Of a stretch of DNA of 64,000 bases, positions 48,109 to 56,648 are shown one piece after another. The stretch comes from Roseomonas populi (lineage in GTDB: Bacteria; Pseudomonadota; Alphaproteobacteria; Acetobacterales; Acetobacteraceae), in the NCBI RefSeq assembly GCF_024594815.1, contig NZ_JANJOU010000003.1, forward strand, positions 1-64,000, given 5' to 3'. Under the pieces are notes generated by a model. That model did no database searches. It worked only from the letters and a program-made list of their open reading frames with translations, and was not told where the DNA came from. The translations under genes and the position numbers were made by a program. Numbering within the stretch: position 1 is the stretch's first letter; each line of letters starts with the position of its first letter.

Positions 48109-48270
48109 TTAGTCGCGTCCGCCGTTTTCTCTCTCAACGCTCTCGGACTCTGGCCGGAGCGAGAGCTTTGCCTCTTTCTGATCCAGCTTCTTCTGCTCCT
48201 TAGCCTGAGCCTTCGCGGCCTTGTTCCGCTCGCGCTGCATGCGATCCTGGTTGTAGTTCGGCTTTTTCAA
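48109..48270 (-). CDS. Small basic KKPNY-type protein
   Basis: A 53-residue product with a TTG start (48268-48270) and a GAGGAAG ribosome site 6 bp upstream. It reads KKPNYNQDRMQRERNKAAKA and continues as a Lys/Glu/Gln-rich helix ending SVERENGGRD. Short proteins with a KPNY(x)nRxREL..K pattern occur widely in proteobacteria; their function is unknown. It is missed by simple ATG-based finders. Confidence 0.65.
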   Translation of the reverse strand: MKKPNYNQDRMQRERNKAAKAQAKEQKKLDQKEAKLSLRPESESVERENGGRD

Positions 48271-48868
48271 TGCTGCTTCCTCTCACTTGCGTCGTGCTGA
48301 CGTGCTGGCCTTCTCAGGCGCACCCGCCCGGCCACCTTCCCCGCCATGAGCTTTATGCCCACGCAGGGGAAAGCGCTCGGGAACCGCCAGGCGGGAAACC
48401 GGGTGGACTGCGAGGCATGCTCCTACACCAAAGTTTAGCATCAGCATCATCAAGGGCATGACAATGATTGGCCATGCCCACCAGGATCTCGGGCGGTGCA
48501 GAGATTGATCTATTGCGGCGCCTTTGACGGCCAAAGCCGACCGGGCAATCGAGGTCGGCACAACGGTGAATCATAGCCCGCCTGCATCATCACGTCGGAC
48601 CGCCCCGACCTCGTGCCATAAGCCGTAGCTCAGAAGGCCTGGGCCATGATCCCCAGGGGAACCGAACACGTGTTCAGCCCTGGTCATTGATCGGCTGTCT
48701 TCCACCGCCTCTCTCCGCTACCCGGAACGATGCCCACCCCTGCCGTTTCATTCGTCCCATGGATGTAGGGCATCCATCTCCTGCGTTGGAGTTCTCGCAC
48801 GCACGAGCGCATCTCTTGATCAACGAAGGGCGGCACCCCGCCGCCCCATCCACCCAGGACATGCAGCC
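48271..48868. other. Mostly non-coding stretch (598 bp)
   Basis: Nothing secure. A GTG-initiated minus-strand frame around 48283-48561 has a hydrophobic segment (IIVMPLMMLMLNFGVG) but no ribosome site and a very unusual tail, so I do not call it. Base composition is less GC-rich than the flanks. Confidence 0.4.
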
Positions 48869-49093
48869 ATGATCAACCTTCGCACCCTCGCCCTCGCCGC
48901 CGCCGTGATCGGTGGTGCGCTGACCTCCGCTCCGGCCTTCGCCGACCAGGACCGTGTGCCCGAGGGCGCCACTGCCTCCGGCCGCTGGGTCGCCGCGGAG
49001 GGCCGCACCCCGCTCGCCAGCTCCACCTCCAGCGCGCAGCAGAACTTCCTGGCCCTGAGCGGCGCGACGGGCGGCGCCGGCCAGCACTCGTAA
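48869..49093 (+). CDS. Small secreted protein
   Basis: A 74-residue product with a clear signal peptide (LRTLALAAAVIGGALTSAPAFA, cleavage after AFA) and a mature part of about 50 residues rich in Ser, Ala and Gly, without cysteines. An AGGA precedes the ATG. A perfect-type hairpin with T-rich tail follows (49155-49182). Short Acetobacteraceae periplasmic proteins of this kind are usually uncharacterised. Confidence 0.7.
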   Translation: MINLRTLALAAAVIGGALTSAPAFADQDRVPEGATASGRWVAAEGRTPLASSTSSAQQNFLALSGATGGAGQHS

Positions 49094-49154
49094 AGAGCCG
49101 CGTCAGAGAGAGCCCAGGTTCTTGTCCTGGGGTCTGGGCCTCGATGGCCCGAGA

Positions 49155-49182
49155 GGGGCTGCCAGAGACATCTGGCGGCCCC
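49155..49182 (+). terminator. Terminator after the small secreted protein
   Basis: GGGGCTGCCAGA pairs with TCTGGCGGCCCC (one G-U) around a tetraloop, followed by TTCCTTCATT. It ends the 48869-49093 transcript about 60 bp after the stop. Confidence 0.65.
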
Positions 49183-49607
49183 TTCCTTCATTCCAGGCTC
49201 GGCAAAGCTTGAGATCGTCCCGGCGCTGGGTCAGGCACCACAGTGGATGCCGGAAGAGGTGCTCCACACGCTTACACAAGCCCTCATCCCAATCGAGGAG
49301 GGCGCAGGATCCACGAGAGGGCCGGAGGTGGTCCCGCCGCCCTGCCCCTCTCAGCCCAGGACCGAAACCACCGTGCAGCACCAAACCAAATCAGGTCCTT
49401 CGCACGGACTGGCCGGACGTGGTGTCGGGAATCCTGACAAGTGATGGCTTGGCTGCCGCACGCCGGGTTCAAGTCACTCGAAACACGAACAAAAAACGGG
49501 CGGCACGAGGTTTGCAATGGACGTCAAGCCGGAATGAACCGGTAACGAAAGTACATAGGTAGCAGTGAACCTGATTGAGACACAAGGGAAAAAGAGGAGA
49601 TGAAGTT
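49183..49607. other. Intergenic region before the PEP-CTERM gene (425 bp)
   Basis: No gene seen. It must contain the promoter of the PEP-CTERM gene. An AT-richer segment around 49470-49600 is the likely location; no motif is clear enough to name. Confidence 0.4.
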
Positions 49608-50351
49608 ATGGCTTCGCGACACCTCGCATTCCTGCCTGCACTGGCCGTTGTCGGACTAGCCCTCGGACCCTCCCCCGCACGAGCCGCGCTCCAGCTCTTC
49701 GCGGATGTCGGTGGGACCACGTTCAGCTGCTTCGACAACCAGGCGTGCGACACTAACCCGACCACTGGCGTCCTCTCGCTGGGTAATGCGGTGAACATCA
49801 ACGGGGTCGTGGTTAACGGCTCGATCCAGACCTCCACAGGAAATCCGGCGACCCCCGGCCTGGTCAACGTCCTGAACAGCTCGGCGCTGACCGTCACCAA
49901 CACGAACGCCACCTCGACCTCGGCGACGGTCGCGATCAGCGACACGGACTTCACCGGTCCGGCGAACAGCTACTCGACCTCAGGATCGGGGACCTTCCAG
50001 GATGCTGTCGGGTCCTTGATCACCCTCAACTGGTTCAACGACGCGAACAACGCCCAGGGGGCGGACAGCGCCACCGACACCCCAGGCACCCTGGTCGACA
50101 CCTTCACCTACAACGTGACCCGCGTCGCTGACTCCTTTGCCCACAGCGAGACGGGTGCGGCTTCCGATCCCGGCGCCTTCTCCATGACGCTGCAGTTCCT
50201 CTACACGCTGACACCGGGCGGCCAGCTGCTCAGCCGTGGCATGACCGAGTTGAAGCCCCGCGTCGTGCCCGTGCCGGAACCGGCCTCGCTCTCCCTGATG
50301 GGGGTCGGCCTGCTCGCACTGGGTCTCATGGCCCGCAGGCGGATGGTCTGA
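49608..50351 (+). CDS. PEP-CTERM sorting-domain protein
   Basis: A 247-residue secreted protein. Signal peptide with FLPALAVVGLALG, cleavage after ARAA. The middle is rich in Asn, Thr and Ser with beta-strand character (SSALTVTNTNATSTSATVAI). The C-terminus has the exosortase signal VPVPEPASLSLMGVGLLALG followed by a basic cluster (ARRRM). It would be cut and processed by an exosortase, usually linked to EPS production; no exosortase is in the window. An AGAGGAGA ribosome site fixes the ATG at 49608. Confidence 0.9.
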   Translation: MASRHLAFLPALAVVGLALGPSPARAALQLFADVGGTTFSCFDNQACDTNPTTGVLSLGNAVNINGVVVNGSIQTSTGNPATPGLVNVLNSSALTVTNTNATSTSATVAISDTDFTGPANSYSTSGSGTFQDAVGSLITLNWFNDANNAQGADSATDTPGTLVDTFTYNVTRVADSFAHSETGAASDPGAFSMTLQFLYTLTPGGQLLSRGMTELKPRVVPVPEPASLSLMGVGLLALGLMARRRMV

Positions 50352-50374
50352 CCTCCGCCCTGTCCTTCGAGGCT

Positions 50375-50406
50375 GAAGGCGACGCCCCTCTCCGGGCGCC
50401 GCCTTC
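50375..50406 (+). terminator. Terminator-like hairpin after the PEP-CTERM gene
   Basis: GAAGGCGACGCCC (50375-50387) pairs with GGGCGCCGCCTTC (50394-50406) with one mismatch and a 6-nt loop, about 24 bp after the stop. No strong T-tract. Confidence 0.55.
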
Positions 50407-50641
50407 CCGTCAGGCGGAACCGTCCACGGCCGGCCTCTGATGCCGGCGGAACAGCGGAGCCATCGCGCGAGCCGCCGTTGATCCGCATCACCTCGACAAC
50501 ACCACCGCAGGTCGCGGGACGCCGGCCGCGGACGCTCAGCCGCGCTCATTCGGAACACGGCGGCACTTTCCTCATTGTGCGAGGTGCAACCCGGGAGTTT
50601 CCTTACCGCTAAGGAACATCCCATCCCCGGCGGCTCAAAAG

Positions 50642-50935
50642 ATGCCATACGCCCCAGCAACGCCCGGACAGGTGGAACTGATCCGGACGCGCGGTCCGCT
50701 CAGTGGACCGTCCTTCCGGTATCGCGGCGCTACGATCCATGCGGATCCGGCGGGCACGGTGTTCCAGGTCGCCCTGCCCGGTCTCCCGCTCGATGGATGG
50801 AGGGACCGCTGCACCATCTGGGACGTGATCGCGCTGGTGGATCACTCCCTGCGCATTGCCGGTGAAAAGGGAATTGCCCCTGCTTCCGTGGCCGGGCCTT
50901 TCCCCGCACCGCCCCACGAACCGGCACGGCCGTAG
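50642..50935 (+). CDS. Hypothetical protein
   Basis: A 97-residue product, possibly globular (ELIRTRGPLSGPSFRYRG, PLDGWRDRCTIWDVIALVDH) with a Pro-rich tail. No signal peptide. Ribosome site is weak. Family not recognised; the length and composition are gene-like but evidence is limited. Confidence 0.5.
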   Translation: MPYAPATPGQVELIRTRGPLSGPSFRYRGATIHADPAGTVFQVALPGLPLDGWRDRCTIWDVIALVDHSLRIAGEKGIAPASVAGPFPAPPHEPARP

Positions 50936-50991
50936 AGCCCTGCCGCCCCCTCAGCCTTCCCCGCGCCGGCCCGGCGTGTATCTTGCCGGCC

Positions 50992-51177
50992 ATGCCGTGG
51001 AGAGCGCACCTGGAGGATTTGACCGACCGCGCGGGCGTCCGACTGGGGCGGGCGCTGGACGCGTTGATCGACGTGGTCGGGTCTGATCGTCAAACATCCC
51101 TCATGGTGCTGGGGCTGACCCTTCTGGGCATGCTGATCCTGACGGCGAAGAGCTTCTACCGGTTGCTGACCCTGTAG
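50992..51177 (+). CDS. Small single-pass membrane protein
   Basis: A 61-residue product: an amphipathic N-terminal helix (HLEDLTDRAGVRLGRALDAL) followed by a transmembrane helix (TSLMVLGLTLLGMLILTA) and a short tail. The ATG at 50992 is chosen over a TTG three codons upstream. Function unknown. Confidence 0.55.
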   Translation: MPWRAHLEDLTDRAGVRLGRALDALIDVVGSDRQTSLMVLGLTLLGMLILTAKSFYRLLTL

Positions 51178-51335
51178 GGGCGCGCCACGCCCGCCCGGCA
51201 CATGGGTTTGTCAGCAGTTCCTGCCCCGGCCCACTGCGCTCTGCCGGCCAGCGTTCAGCACAGCCGGTATCCGCGGAGCGCAGCACCGGGGAATGCCCGC
51301 ATAGGCCCAGCCCAGGTCCCTGCTGCCGCGCGGCG

Positions 51336-51518
51336 CTAGTACGGCCTGCGCCGCGCCGCCCAGACCAGCGGCGCCACGGAAAGGATGATGCTGGAAACGA
51401 GCGCGCCGACAGCCATCAGGCCGCTCGACGAGATCTGGAGCTCGGCCCTGGCGGATACGTGCTGGCCGAGCTGCAGATCGACCTTGGCCAGGTGCTTCCG
51501 TCCTTCCGTCTCGTCCAT
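51336..51518 (-). CDS. Small single-pass membrane protein
   Basis: A 60-residue product starting MDETEGRKHLAKVDLQLGQH, with one C-terminal transmembrane helix (GLMAVGALVSSIILSVAPLV) and a basic end. A GGGAGG ribosome site is 10 bp upstream of the ATG. Longer in-frame extension is Arg/Pro-rich and less likely. Confidence 0.55.
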   Translation of the reverse strand: MDETEGRKHLAKVDLQLGQHVSARAELQISSSGLMAVGALVSSIILSVAPLVWAARRRPY

Positions 51519-51797
51519 CCCGCTGGGCCTCCCGTTGTGGCGCGGGATGAACGCCGGAGGCGGACGGACTTTGCGTCTCTCCGACGCCTCACTGCTCGCC
51601 AGAGTCCGGAATCGGCGCATCCCGCGGTGGTGACCGGAGGGAGCGCGATCGTGATCCTGCCTCGCCCGTCCATTCCCTATCTCTGCCCCCCGGCCCGATC
51701 AGGGGCGACCCCCGGCACGAGCGGGAGCGCAGCGATTGGCGGACCGCGATCGCGGCGCCGGAACCGCAGGGGATTGGCTATTGGAGGAGAACTGGAT

Positions 51798-52340
51798 TTG
51801 AGGGGACTGCGTATCCTGCTGGCCTGCGTCGCCGGGCTTCTTGCCCTGCCGGATTCCACGATGGCAGCCGATGCGCACCGCGCGCACCCCCGCCTGGAGC
51901 GCCAGCGGCATCACCAGGCAGCGCACAAGGGGGAGCACCGGGAGGCCCGCCACCGCGCCCACCATCGAACGGCCCGCCTCCATCCCCGCCGCGCCCAGGC
52001 GCGGGCCGCGGGGCACACGCAGCGGGGCCATGCCTCGGTCTATGCCCGTAGCCTCGCCGGCCGACGGATGGCGGATGGCAGCCGCTTCGACCCCGGCGCC
52101 AGCATCGTCGCGAGCCGAACCCTGCCGCTGGGAAGCCACGCCCGGGTGACGAACCTGCGGAACGGCAGGAGCGTCATCGTCCAGGTGCGCGACCGCGGTC
52201 CCCACAGGGGCCGCCGCATCGTGGATCTCAGCCCCGGCGTCGCGTCCCGACTGGGCATGGCGGGCGGAACGGCGCCCGTCACCGTCACGCCGCTGCTCCT
52301 TGCATCCCGGGCGGAAGCGGCCCCCGCGAGACGGCGATAG
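51798..52340 (+). CDS. RlpA-like secreted protein with His/Arg-rich linker
   Basis: A 180-residue exported protein with a TTG start at 51798 set by a GGAGGAG ribosome site 8 bp upstream. After a signal peptide (LLACVAGLLALPDSTMA), a linker very rich in His and Arg (residues about 25-75) leads to a double-psi beta-barrel of the RlpA type, with HASVYARSLAGRRMADGSRF and VRDRGPHRGRRIVDLS. RlpA proteins are septal or cell-wall glycan-cleaving enzymes. No lipobox cysteine at the expected site, so it may be soluble. Confidence 0.8.
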   Translation: MRGLRILLACVAGLLALPDSTMAADAHRAHPRLERQRHHQAAHKGEHREARHRAHHRTARLHPRRAQARAAGHTQRGHASVYARSLAGRRMADGSRFDPGASIVASRTLPLGSHARVTNLRNGRSVIVQVRDRGPHRGRRIVDLSPGVASRLGMAGGTAPVTVTPLLLASRAEAAPARRR

Positions 52341-52363
52341 GCCCGTCCGGCCAGGGCTGGCGG

Positions 52364-52636
52364 CTATTCTGTCGGGGGGGCTTGCCCCTCGCCGTCATCC
52401 GCCTGGCCCAGCCTCTTCTCGAAGGCCGCCGCCAAACGCGCCCGCACGGCGATGGCGTCCACCGGCTCGCCCTCAATGGGCGCCTCGGCGAGGCACTCGC
52501 TCAGTTGCGCCCGCAACCGTGCGAGGATCTCGTCCCTGCGCTCGGGCGGCGTATCGGCCAGCATTCGGTCCAGCACCTGCCCGATGATGGCGTCCAGGTC
52601 GGACGTGTCGGTTGGTGTCGTATCTTCAGGGCTCAT
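52364..52636 (-). CDS. Small acidic hypothetical protein
   Basis: A 90-residue product, helical and acidic (DLDAIIGQVLDRMLADTPPE, RRDEILARLRAQLSECLAEA). Ribosome site weak. The start MSPEDTTPT is the first one downstream of a Pro/Arg-rich extension. Convergent with the RlpA-like gene, 23 bp apart. Family not recognised. Confidence 0.5.
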   Translation of the reverse strand: MSPEDTTPTDTSDLDAIIGQVLDRMLADTPPERRDEILARLRAQLSECLAEAPIEGEPVDAIAVRARLAAAFEKRLGQADDGEGQAPPTE

Positions 52637-52843
52637 GGAGATACGATCTTCTGTTCTGGAATTTGGTGAACGCTTCTTCGGTGGCCTTGGCCGCACCTGG
52701 CCCGCGCCGGACCGGCCGATCGCAGTTCACATCTTCAGCCTGACGCGCGCGCGCCGGCCCGGATAGTCAGGTTTCATGCTTACAGCTGACTTTCGTCCTG
52801 CTCATGATCCGGAGGACACCAGAGCCACCGCCGGAGATGCAGA

Positions 52844-52872
52844 ACTGCCGGCGGGGCGGCCCCGCCGGCAGT
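52844..52872. terminator. Strong hairpin in the 52.6-53.1 kb gap
   Basis: A perfect 13-bp stem (52844-52856 with 52860-52872) with a 3-nt loop. A minus-strand frame (stop at 52917) ends 45 bp before it, so it could terminate that frame, but I do not call that gene. It is the only structured element in the otherwise empty 52637-53122 gap. Confidence 0.5.
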
Positions 52873-53122
52873 ACGCACTTCGGACGTCCGCGCCGAACAG
52901 CCCCGAGGCGGGCGCCCTACTTGCCCGCCGGGGCATCTGGCGGGGTCGCCACCGTAACGTCCGCGCCCGTCCCGGGCTGCATGGGATGGGTGCATCCCCG
53001 GCCGGAAACATCGTCGCGCGGGCTGGCACGGCGACGGAAGGCGGTTACTCTCCCCACCGCCCTCAGGAAGGGCGCCCCGACCGATCGACTGCGGCCAGAG
53101 CCGGCGAGGAACATTCCTGTCC

Positions 53123-54280
53123 ATGCAAGACGCGCCACCTAACCCTCCGGACCTCTCGCCGCTGAGGCGCTTCCGGCCGGGCGACCCGGTGCCGCGCTTT
53201 CACGCGGTGAACGACCGCAATCCCCGCTACGCCTTCGATAGCGTTGCCGGGCGCTACGTGATCCTGGCCTTCCTCGGTTCCGTCAGGGCCCATGCCCAGA
53301 CCGAGGCGGCCTGGGGGGCGCTGCGCTCCGCCCAGGCGGAGGGCCTGCTGGACGACGACCGGGCCTGCGCCTTCGTCGTCACCGCCGACCCGCCCCCGCC
53401 GGAGGGAGGGGCGGGCGGGGCCGGTGCCGTCCGCGACCACTACCCGGGCTTGCGGGTGTTCCGGGACCGCGATTTCGCCATCAGCCGCCTCTTCGGCGCC
53501 TGCGTGCCGGATGGCGAGGCGCGGGTGAGCTACCACGGCTTCGCACTCCTGCTGGATCCCGCGCTGCGCGTGCTGGCCGCCGCCCCCCTGCCCGGGATGG
53601 CCGACCTGCTGGGCCAGCTGCGATCGCTCCCGCCACCGGACCGGCACGCCGGCGCCAACATGATCGCGCCGGTGCTAACTCTGCCCCGGGTGCTGGACCC
53701 TGAGTTCTGCCGGGAGCTGATTGCCCTCTACGAACGGCATGGCGGCCAGGAGAGCGGCTTCATGCGCGAGGTGAACGGGCGCACGGTCGGGATGCTCGAC
53801 GCCTCTCACAAGCGCCGGCGCGACCACGAGATCGCGGAGGAGCCCCTGCGCGCCGCCCTGCGCGCCCAGATTCAGCGCCGCCTGCTGCCCGAGATCGAGA
53901 GGGCCTTCCAGTACAAGGCCACGCGCATCGAGCGCTACATCGTCGCCTGCTACGACGCGGCGGATGGCGGCCATTTCCGGGCGCACCGGGACAACACCAC
54001 CAGGGGCACGGCGCACCGGCGCTTCGCGGTGACTATGAACCTGAACGACGACTTCGACGGCGGGGAGCTGTGGTTCCCGGAATTCGGCCGGCAGCGCTAC
54101 CGCCCGCCCGTGGGCGGCGCGGTGGTGTTCTCCTGCTCCCTCCTGCATGAGGCAACGCGAGTGACGCGCGGTACCCGATACGCCACCTTGCCCTTCCTCT
54201 ACGACGAGGAAGCGGCGCGGATCCGGGCGGAAAACGTCGCGTTCCTCGGCGAGTCAGCTGGCGCCGAGCAGAGGGCCTGA
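53123..54280 (+). CDS. 2-oxoglutarate/Fe(II) oxygenase with degenerate thioredoxin-fold N-terminus
   Basis: A 385-residue fusion. Residues about 15-165 have a peroxiredoxin-like fold (FRPGDPVPRF, GRYVILAFLGS) but no cysteine where the peroxidatic residue should be (FLGSVRAHAQTE), so it is probably inactive as a peroxidase. Residues about 200-380 are a prolyl-4-hydroxylase-type dioxygenase: HRDN for the HxD pair and LLHEATRVTRGTRY for the distal histidine and 2-oxoglutarate arginine. Substrate unknown. Confidence 0.85.
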   Translation: MQDAPPNPPDLSPLRRFRPGDPVPRFHAVNDRNPRYAFDSVAGRYVILAFLGSVRAHAQTEAAWGALRSAQAEGLLDDDRACAFVVTADPPPPEGGAGGAGAVRDHYPGLRVFRDRDFAISRLFGACVPDGEARVSYHGFALLLDPALRVLAAAPLPGMADLLGQLRSLPPPDRHAGANMIAPVLTLPRVLDPEFCRELIALYERHGGQESGFMREVNGRTVGMLDASHKRRRDHEIAEEPLRAALRAQIQRRLLPEIERAFQYKATRIERYIVACYDAADGGHFRAHRDNTTRGTAHRRFAVTMNLNDDFDGGELWFPEFGRQRYRPPVGGAVVFSCSLLHEATRVTRGTRYATLPFLYDEEAARIRAENVAFLGESAGAEQRA

Positions 54281-54420
54281 ACACCCCGCGCCGGGCGCGG
54301 TGCGGGCGCCCGGGCCGCGATCACATCTCCTTGGCTTCGCATTAGTTATACGGGCGGGCGCATTCCGGCCGGGGATTCCATCGGTCTAACCTCCCGCGCA
54401 AATGGCAGGGGGACGGACCC

Positions 54421-56613
54421 ATTTCCACGACGACCCGGCGCGCCCGCGCCACGCTGAGCCTCGTCGCCACCACCGTGCTGCTGCCGCTGGCCGTGCTGGG
54501 CCTGGGCCTTTGGGAAGCCAGCCGCGCCGAGGCGGACCTGGCGGCCACCGAGCTGAATCGCGCCCGCGCTGCCAAGGCCGTCTCCCTGCTCGAATCGCGC
54601 CCCGCCCCGGCGAATGGCCGCCCTGACTTCGGCGCGCAGTTCCGCCGCAACGGGCAGACCTATGCCGGCCCCCTCGCCTTGGACCAGGCGCGGGACGCGC
54701 TGGGCGACGCCGAGCGAGCCGTCACCCTCTCCCACATTCGCGGCCACCTGCCGCCGCTGGTGATGCTGGCAGGCGGCCTCGCCGCCGCGCTCTCGGTCAC
54801 CGTGCTGCTGGCGGCGGCGTTGCTCGGCAGGGCCGGCCGTGCCTCGCGCGAGGCCCTGCTGCGCGGCTTCTCCCTTGCACGGCGCGCCCTGCCCGGGGTG
54901 CTCGGCGCGCAGGTGGTGCTGTTCGCCCTCGGCGTCGTCGGCATCACGGGGTTCGAGGCGCTAGGCATCCTGGAGGCGGACAACCTCTCCTCCGGGGGTG
55001 CGAAGCTGCTCGGCATCCTCGCCCTCGTGATCGGCGCCAGCCTCTGGATCGCGGGCAAGGCCGTGTTCCAGCTCCGGCGGGCGCTGGACCTCTTCGCCCC
55101 CGATCCGCTGCCGATCCTCGGCCGCCCCGTCACGCCCGATGAGGCGCCAGGCCTGTGGCGTTTGCTGGACGACCTGGCCGGGCGCTTGGGCGCCCTGCGG
55201 CCAGATAATGTGGTGGTGGGCCTGACCGGCGGCTTCTTCGTCAGCTCCGGCCCGAAGGTGCTGGAACCCGGCGGCGCGGCGCTGGGCGGCCGAACCCTCT
55301 ACCTCCCCCTGCCCTACCTGCCCCTGCTGCGAGAGGACGAGGTGGCGACGATCATCGGGCACGAGCTGGCGCACTTCTCCGGCGGGGACACGGAATACAG
55401 CCTGCGCTTCGTGCCGATCTACGCCGGCGTCTCCCGCTCGCTGGACGCGGTGGTGACGGCAGGGGCGGACGTGAACGGCTCCGTCTCGCCCCTGATCCGG
55501 CCAGCACTGAACCTGGGCATCTTCGTAATGGACCAGTTCCACCACGCCGTTCGGCACTGGAGCCGGTTGCGTGAATTCGCGGCCGACGCGGCAGGGGCCA
55601 GCGTCACCTCGGCAGATGCCTCAGCGCGGGCCCTGCTGCGGACCTCCGCGATCCATCCGCGCATCGAGGCCGTGCTGGACGCCGCCGCCGAGGCGCCCGC
55701 CTCCGCCCCGCCCGACCTGGTGGACGCCACCCTCCGCCTCGCCGCCGAGCAGGGGCTGGACGATCCCGCCAAGCACCTGGAGGAGGAGCAGCCCCACCCC
55801 ACCGACACCCACCCGCCCACGCGCCAGCGCATCGCGGCCCTGGGCCGGGAACCGGATGCCGCCCTGCTGGCCGAGGCCGCCGCGCCGCCGCCGCCGCCGT
55901 CGCCCGGGGCGATGTCGCGCCTCTCCGCCCTCTTCGCCGCCCCGGAGGCGCTGTGCCGAGCGGCGACGGAGGATTTTCTGGCCGTTGTCCGCAGCAACGC
56001 CCTGGCCCGGCGGAACGCGCTGGAGGCCGCCGCCGCCGGCGTCGCGCCCGATGCGACGGTGCTGGGCGAGAACACGCGCGGCGGCGGGATATTCCTCCTC
56101 TGCTTCGGCGGGATTCTCGCGGTGGCAATCCTCTTCGTCATGGCCGTTGACGTGCCGGGCTTCGGCCCGACGGAGAAGGGGATCGTCTGCGGCTCCGCGG
56201 GCGTCCTCGCGCTTGTCTTCCTCGTCGCGGGCTACCTCATGCTGCGCCGGCACGACCGCACCTTCCTGGTGCTGCGGCCGGAGGCGCTGGAGATCCCCGG
56301 CCTGGACCGCCCCATCGCCTGGGCCGACGTGGCGGACCTGGACATGACCATGGACCGCGGCTCCATCATCACCCGAATGCTGCTCCCGCCGCAGGCCCCC
56401 TTCCCCACCCGCCTTCCCGGCGCCGGGCGCCGTGTGAAGCTGGACACGAAGCAGCGCATCGTCACTCTCCGATCCGGCCTGCCGTGCGGCATGAAGCCGG
56501 AGGGACTGGCGGAGCTGATCGGCCGCTACAGGCAGGCCGACCTCGCCCGGCGCCTGCTGGCCGAGGAGAGGGCCGCTGACCAGAACGAAGCCGCACATGT
56601 AACCGGCGTGTGA
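54421..56613 (+). CDS. M48-family membrane metallopeptidase
   Basis: A 730-residue integral membrane protein. Three to four transmembrane helices precede the catalytic motif IIGHELAHFSGGD (first His near residue 314); a further glutamate in SRLREFAADAAGA completes the zinc site. Two more helices and a soluble C-terminal domain follow. The start is uncertain: an ATT at 54421 with an AGGGGGA ribosome site gives the more natural N-terminus STTTRRARATLSL; a GTG at 54475 lacks a ribosome site. Function resembles HtpX/Ste24-like quality control, but the large C-terminal domain is unusual. Confidence 0.82.
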   Translation: MSTTTRRARATLSLVATTVLLPLAVLGLGLWEASRAEADLAATELNRARAAKAVSLLESRPAPANGRPDFGAQFRRNGQTYAGPLALDQARDALGDAERAVTLSHIRGHLPPLVMLAGGLAAALSVTVLLAAALLGRAGRASREALLRGFSLARRALPGVLGAQVVLFALGVVGITGFEALGILEADNLSSGGAKLLGILALVIGASLWIAGKAVFQLRRALDLFAPDPLPILGRPVTPDEAPGLWRLLDDLAGRLGALRPDNVVVGLTGGFFVSSGPKVLEPGGAALGGRTLYLPLPYLPLLREDEVATIIGHELAHFSGGDTEYSLRFVPIYAGVSRSLDAVVTAGADVNGSVSPLIRPALNLGIFVMDQFHHAVRHWSRLREFAADAAGASVTSADASARALLRTSAIHPRIEAVLDAAAEAPASAPPDLVDATLRLAAEQGLDDPAKHLEEEQPHPTDTHPPTRQRIAALGREPDAALLAEAAAPPPPPSPGAMSRLSALFAAPEALCRAATEDFLAVVRSNALARRNALEAAAAGVAPDATVLGENTRGGGIFLLCFGGILAVAILFVMAVDVPGFGPTEKGIVCGSAGVLALVFLVAGYLMLRRHDRTFLVLRPEALEIPGLDRPIAWADVADLDMTMDRGSIITRMLLPPQAPFPTRLPGAGRRVKLDTKQRIVTLRSGLPCGMKPEGLAELIGRYRQADLARRLLAEERAADQNEAAHVTGV

Positions 56614-56648
56614 CTTTGCGCTTCTATCGCCGAAGCTAGGATCGCCGC

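Noticed and set aside
48283-48561. GTG-started minus-strand frame with a hydrophobic segment
   Set aside because: No ribosome site, and the C-terminal half is low-complexity and runs across the start of the KKPNY-type gene's leader.
52917-53138. Minus-strand frame ending 45 bp before a strong hairpin
   Set aside because: The hairpin placement is suggestive but the frame overlaps the dioxygenase start, lacks a clear ribosome site and has an Arg-rich, non-family-like sequence.
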